64,000 nucleotides of DNA, taken from the NCBI RefSeq assembly GCF_030936135.1, contig NC_082611.1, forward strand, positions 13,903,001 through 13,967,000, written 5' to 3'. Both the position numbers and the translations under genes were made by a program. This document shows positions 61,511-64,000 of the stretch, piece after piece (within the stretch, counting starts at the first letter, position 1; every line of letters begins with the position of its first letter). This DNA comes from Gavia stellata. Its lineage: Eukaryota > Chordata > Aves > Gaviiformes > Gaviidae. The notes under the pieces are model-generated. The model ran no database searches. It was given only the letters and a program-made list of their open reading frames with translations, and was not told the origin of the DNA.

Positions 61511-64000
61511 AAAGAATCAACTGATGATGAACAGAGCTCTTTGCAGGATGTAAAGTTTAAGCGCAGACATGACCTCTGTGTGCAGGTTGGGATGTAAACA
61601 GAATAGATGAACTGGGAAAAGAGGAGAGTGGTGCATATTCTGAAGATGGCCAGATAGTGAGGGAATAAGAAACATCTTACCATAAGTTGTCCATGAAAAT
61701 CACCTGCCTTTGTATTTCAGCTCCTAACAGCTGCAGCTGTCATACCTTCAAGTGATGCTGCTGTCTGCGCACTGGGTGTTTGTGGTCTTCCTCCAGGCAG
61801 TTGCTGTCTATCGAGGCAGGTCATAAAAACAACCCAACCCACTTGTGTGATAGGATTGTTTTGTAGGCTCTTTTTCATGGTAAAGATTTTTTTATGTGTT
61901 CATTTGGACAGAGCATAGCTTCCATTCTGTTTTTTTTTTGCTGTAATTAACTATCAGCATGTCATCATTATGAATTATGTGATCATTATCATCACTATGA
62001 ATTATGAATATTATCATCCAGTGTGTGGTAAAACAATTTAAATAACTGCAGATAACACAACATGATATATATGCTACATTTGTCAAAGACTGGCTTAGTA
62101 GTCTGACTGGTTAACTAGAAGCCATCTTTTGATCATGACATCTGTCAGAAGTAGTAAAATATGAGTCAGTTTGATCTTTGTTCCGTTTAAAATTGGAAAT
62201 ATGTATAAAGGCCATAGTAATATGTTTGTTGAGCAGCTGCTTTTATATTCTGTATACCAAAAAGTAGTTTCCTAATTCAGTGCTATATACTAGCAAGGCG
62301 TAGTATGTTAATGTCACTAGTGACATGCTGTAGTTTGTATACTCAGAAGGATAACCGCTGTTCAGTGCTTAATGATTGCTTTGTGCCCTGCATCGCTCTT
62401 GTAGATTAACTTCTCCTTAAAACACTGTACCTTAGAAAGGAAACTTCAGCTGGGATGCTGTATCTTGTCTTCAAATGTTAATGCCCTTTGCCTATCAGTT
62501 CCTGGCCTGACCCTCCAGCGTGCATAATGCAAAACTTGGCACAAGTTCACATGTGGATCCCTGTAAAGAATGGAAATCAAGCTGGCTTCTTGACTTCCTA
62601 CAGCAAGTTCATAGCAAACAGGCCTGATCATGAATGCAACGCTGAATCTGCTAGGGCATCAATGGAAAATATAGGTGAAATTTTCAGGGAGGGCAGAGGC
62701 TGAGGTGGCTTGAGGATGTGAGTCTCCTTGGTGCAGCTGGGCAATCAGAGTGGCCAGGGAGGCAACTTGTGGTAATGACCAAGAATAAATAAAAACAACA
62801 AGAGTAAGGGACAGAAGATGGTAACTGAAGAGAGAGCAGGGGAGAATATTTTATTTCTGACAGGTAGTCACTATGTACAAAATAAAAAGTAAATGGCAGA
62901 GTAAACAGTTCTTTAAGGTCTTGTTTTCCTACTAGAATGGGGTTTGGGTTATTTTAAGGATGCCTATTGCATGTGAAGTAAAAACACAGAGAAGACAAGA
63001 CGTATTGGTCTTAAAACACCACAGTTTCCTTGGCGCTTACCTTGCTGAAAAGCTCAGCTTTTCTGTGTTTCTACTTCAGCACAATCCATATACATTATTT
63101 TTCCTGAAGTAAAAGACTGTATCCTTTTGACTGTGAAGACAAGCAATCTGAAAGAACAGGTTTGAGAGCTGAATATTAGGTGACTGCCTCAGGACCAATG
63201 GACAGACAACCTGACTGATCCTAAAATATTTGGTAGCTGTGTAGCTTCTGTCTGATTTCATGCATTAAAAGATTCTTCTGCTCATGATAAACATAGTCTT
63301 TCTTTAGGCAAAGTGGAACCTGAAGACATGCTAGCCAAGAGAAAAAATGATCTGCAGTGACTAGATGGATTATGTCTCCTGCCAAGCTTCGCTGATGACT
63401 CCTGCACTGGTATGAAGTCCCTTGCTTCCTAATAAAGACAATTAAATTTCACCTACATGCAAATCGTGGGAGGAAGAGCCTGGAACTGTTCTAGTATAAG
63501 AAAAGGAAGAATGAACATAAGAAGATAAGCCTGCTGAAGGCCAGCTCATGCCAGCCCTTACTATTTCACTAGCCAAGTGAAATAGCCAACTGGCCAAACT
63601 AAGAGTTAAGCAATACCTCTTTGGGAGGGTTTTGGTAAACCTTCCAGAAGTACAAAATGGGAGGTGATTGCAACCTGGAGCTGACTTACTCCTTTCTATG
63701 ACATAGTGTCCCAAGTTTGGCTGTGAGGCTCTGGAACTCGTTTCTCACTCTGCTATTAAGAATGCTCTGGATTTGATAATTAAGTTTGGGGGGCTAAATC
63801 CTCCCCCTGTGGGAAAGGTGGGAAGATGTTTGACTAAGTTCTTGTTGAGAAGGTTGTGTTAGTGCTACTTCTACTACATTGTGTTATTGATGACTATATG
63901 GCAATTTGGGACTTTGTTTTCATTATTTCAAATCTCTATAAAGTATTTGCAAGGTTATTTGTATCTGTAGTTATCATTAACTGAATTCTAAACCCTAACC
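61511..64000. other. Intergenic, nothing recognised
   Basis: An imperfect AT-rich repeat of TATGAATTATG lies near 61,968-62,012. The window ends AACCCTAACC, only one and a half telomere-type units. No gene seen. Confidence 0.5.

Noticed and set aside
28690..64000. CARHSP1 coding exons expected by synteny
   Set aside because: I looked for the cold-shock-domain signature and the Pro-rich N-terminus and found neither on the + strand.

Overview
The window looks like nuclear DNA of a bird. It carries the 3' three-quarters of a vertebrate USP7 gene, degraded CR1 LINE pieces with the typical CR1 3' tail, and two copies of an endogenous-retrovirus LTR that I recognise from bird genomes. The LTR family hints at a non-galliform bird, but I cannot name the species from sequence alone.

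Bases 1-24,320 are USP7 (HAUSP) on the + strand. Twenty-four exons can be placed by splice sites and reading frame. Joined, they hold 2,458 coding bases. These correspond to human residues 285-1102 (818 residues and a stop), with no net length change against the human protein as I remember it. The first exons (TRAF domain and catalytic Cys) lie upstream of the window. Present are the rest of the USP catalytic fold including His464 and Asp481, the connecting helix, five ubiquitin-like domains and the C-terminal activating tail. All introns are GT-AG except one, which appears to be GC-AG. The 3' UTR has three AATAAA signals, the last at 24,294.

Bases 24,320-28,080 are intergenic. They hold a small GC-rich pocket followed by a polyadenylation signal (26.1-26.4 kb) and a minus-strand exon-like ORF with two good splice donors (27.2-27.4 kb). 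A CpG island with GC boxes, a G-quadruplex-type run and a strong CTCF-like site sits at 28.08-28.69 kb. It is probably the promoter of a transcript whose coding exons I cannot find here. In human the next gene past the USP7 3' end is CARHSP1 on the same strand, so its 5' non-coding exon is one guess.

Bases 28.7-64 kb hold no recognisable protein-coding exon. Recognisable items are a diverged antisense CR1-type fragment (40.4-40.7 kb), an inverted pair of LTR copies (42.5 and 43.9-44.3 kb), an old amniote interspersed repeat (46.45 kb), a CR1 3' end (49.57-49.65 kb) and a small foldback/direct-repeat cluster (61.45-61.51 kb). I did not find a new multi-gene system. The points most worth checking are the GC-AG and weak-donor introns of USP7, the orphan CpG island, and the exon-like pieces near it.
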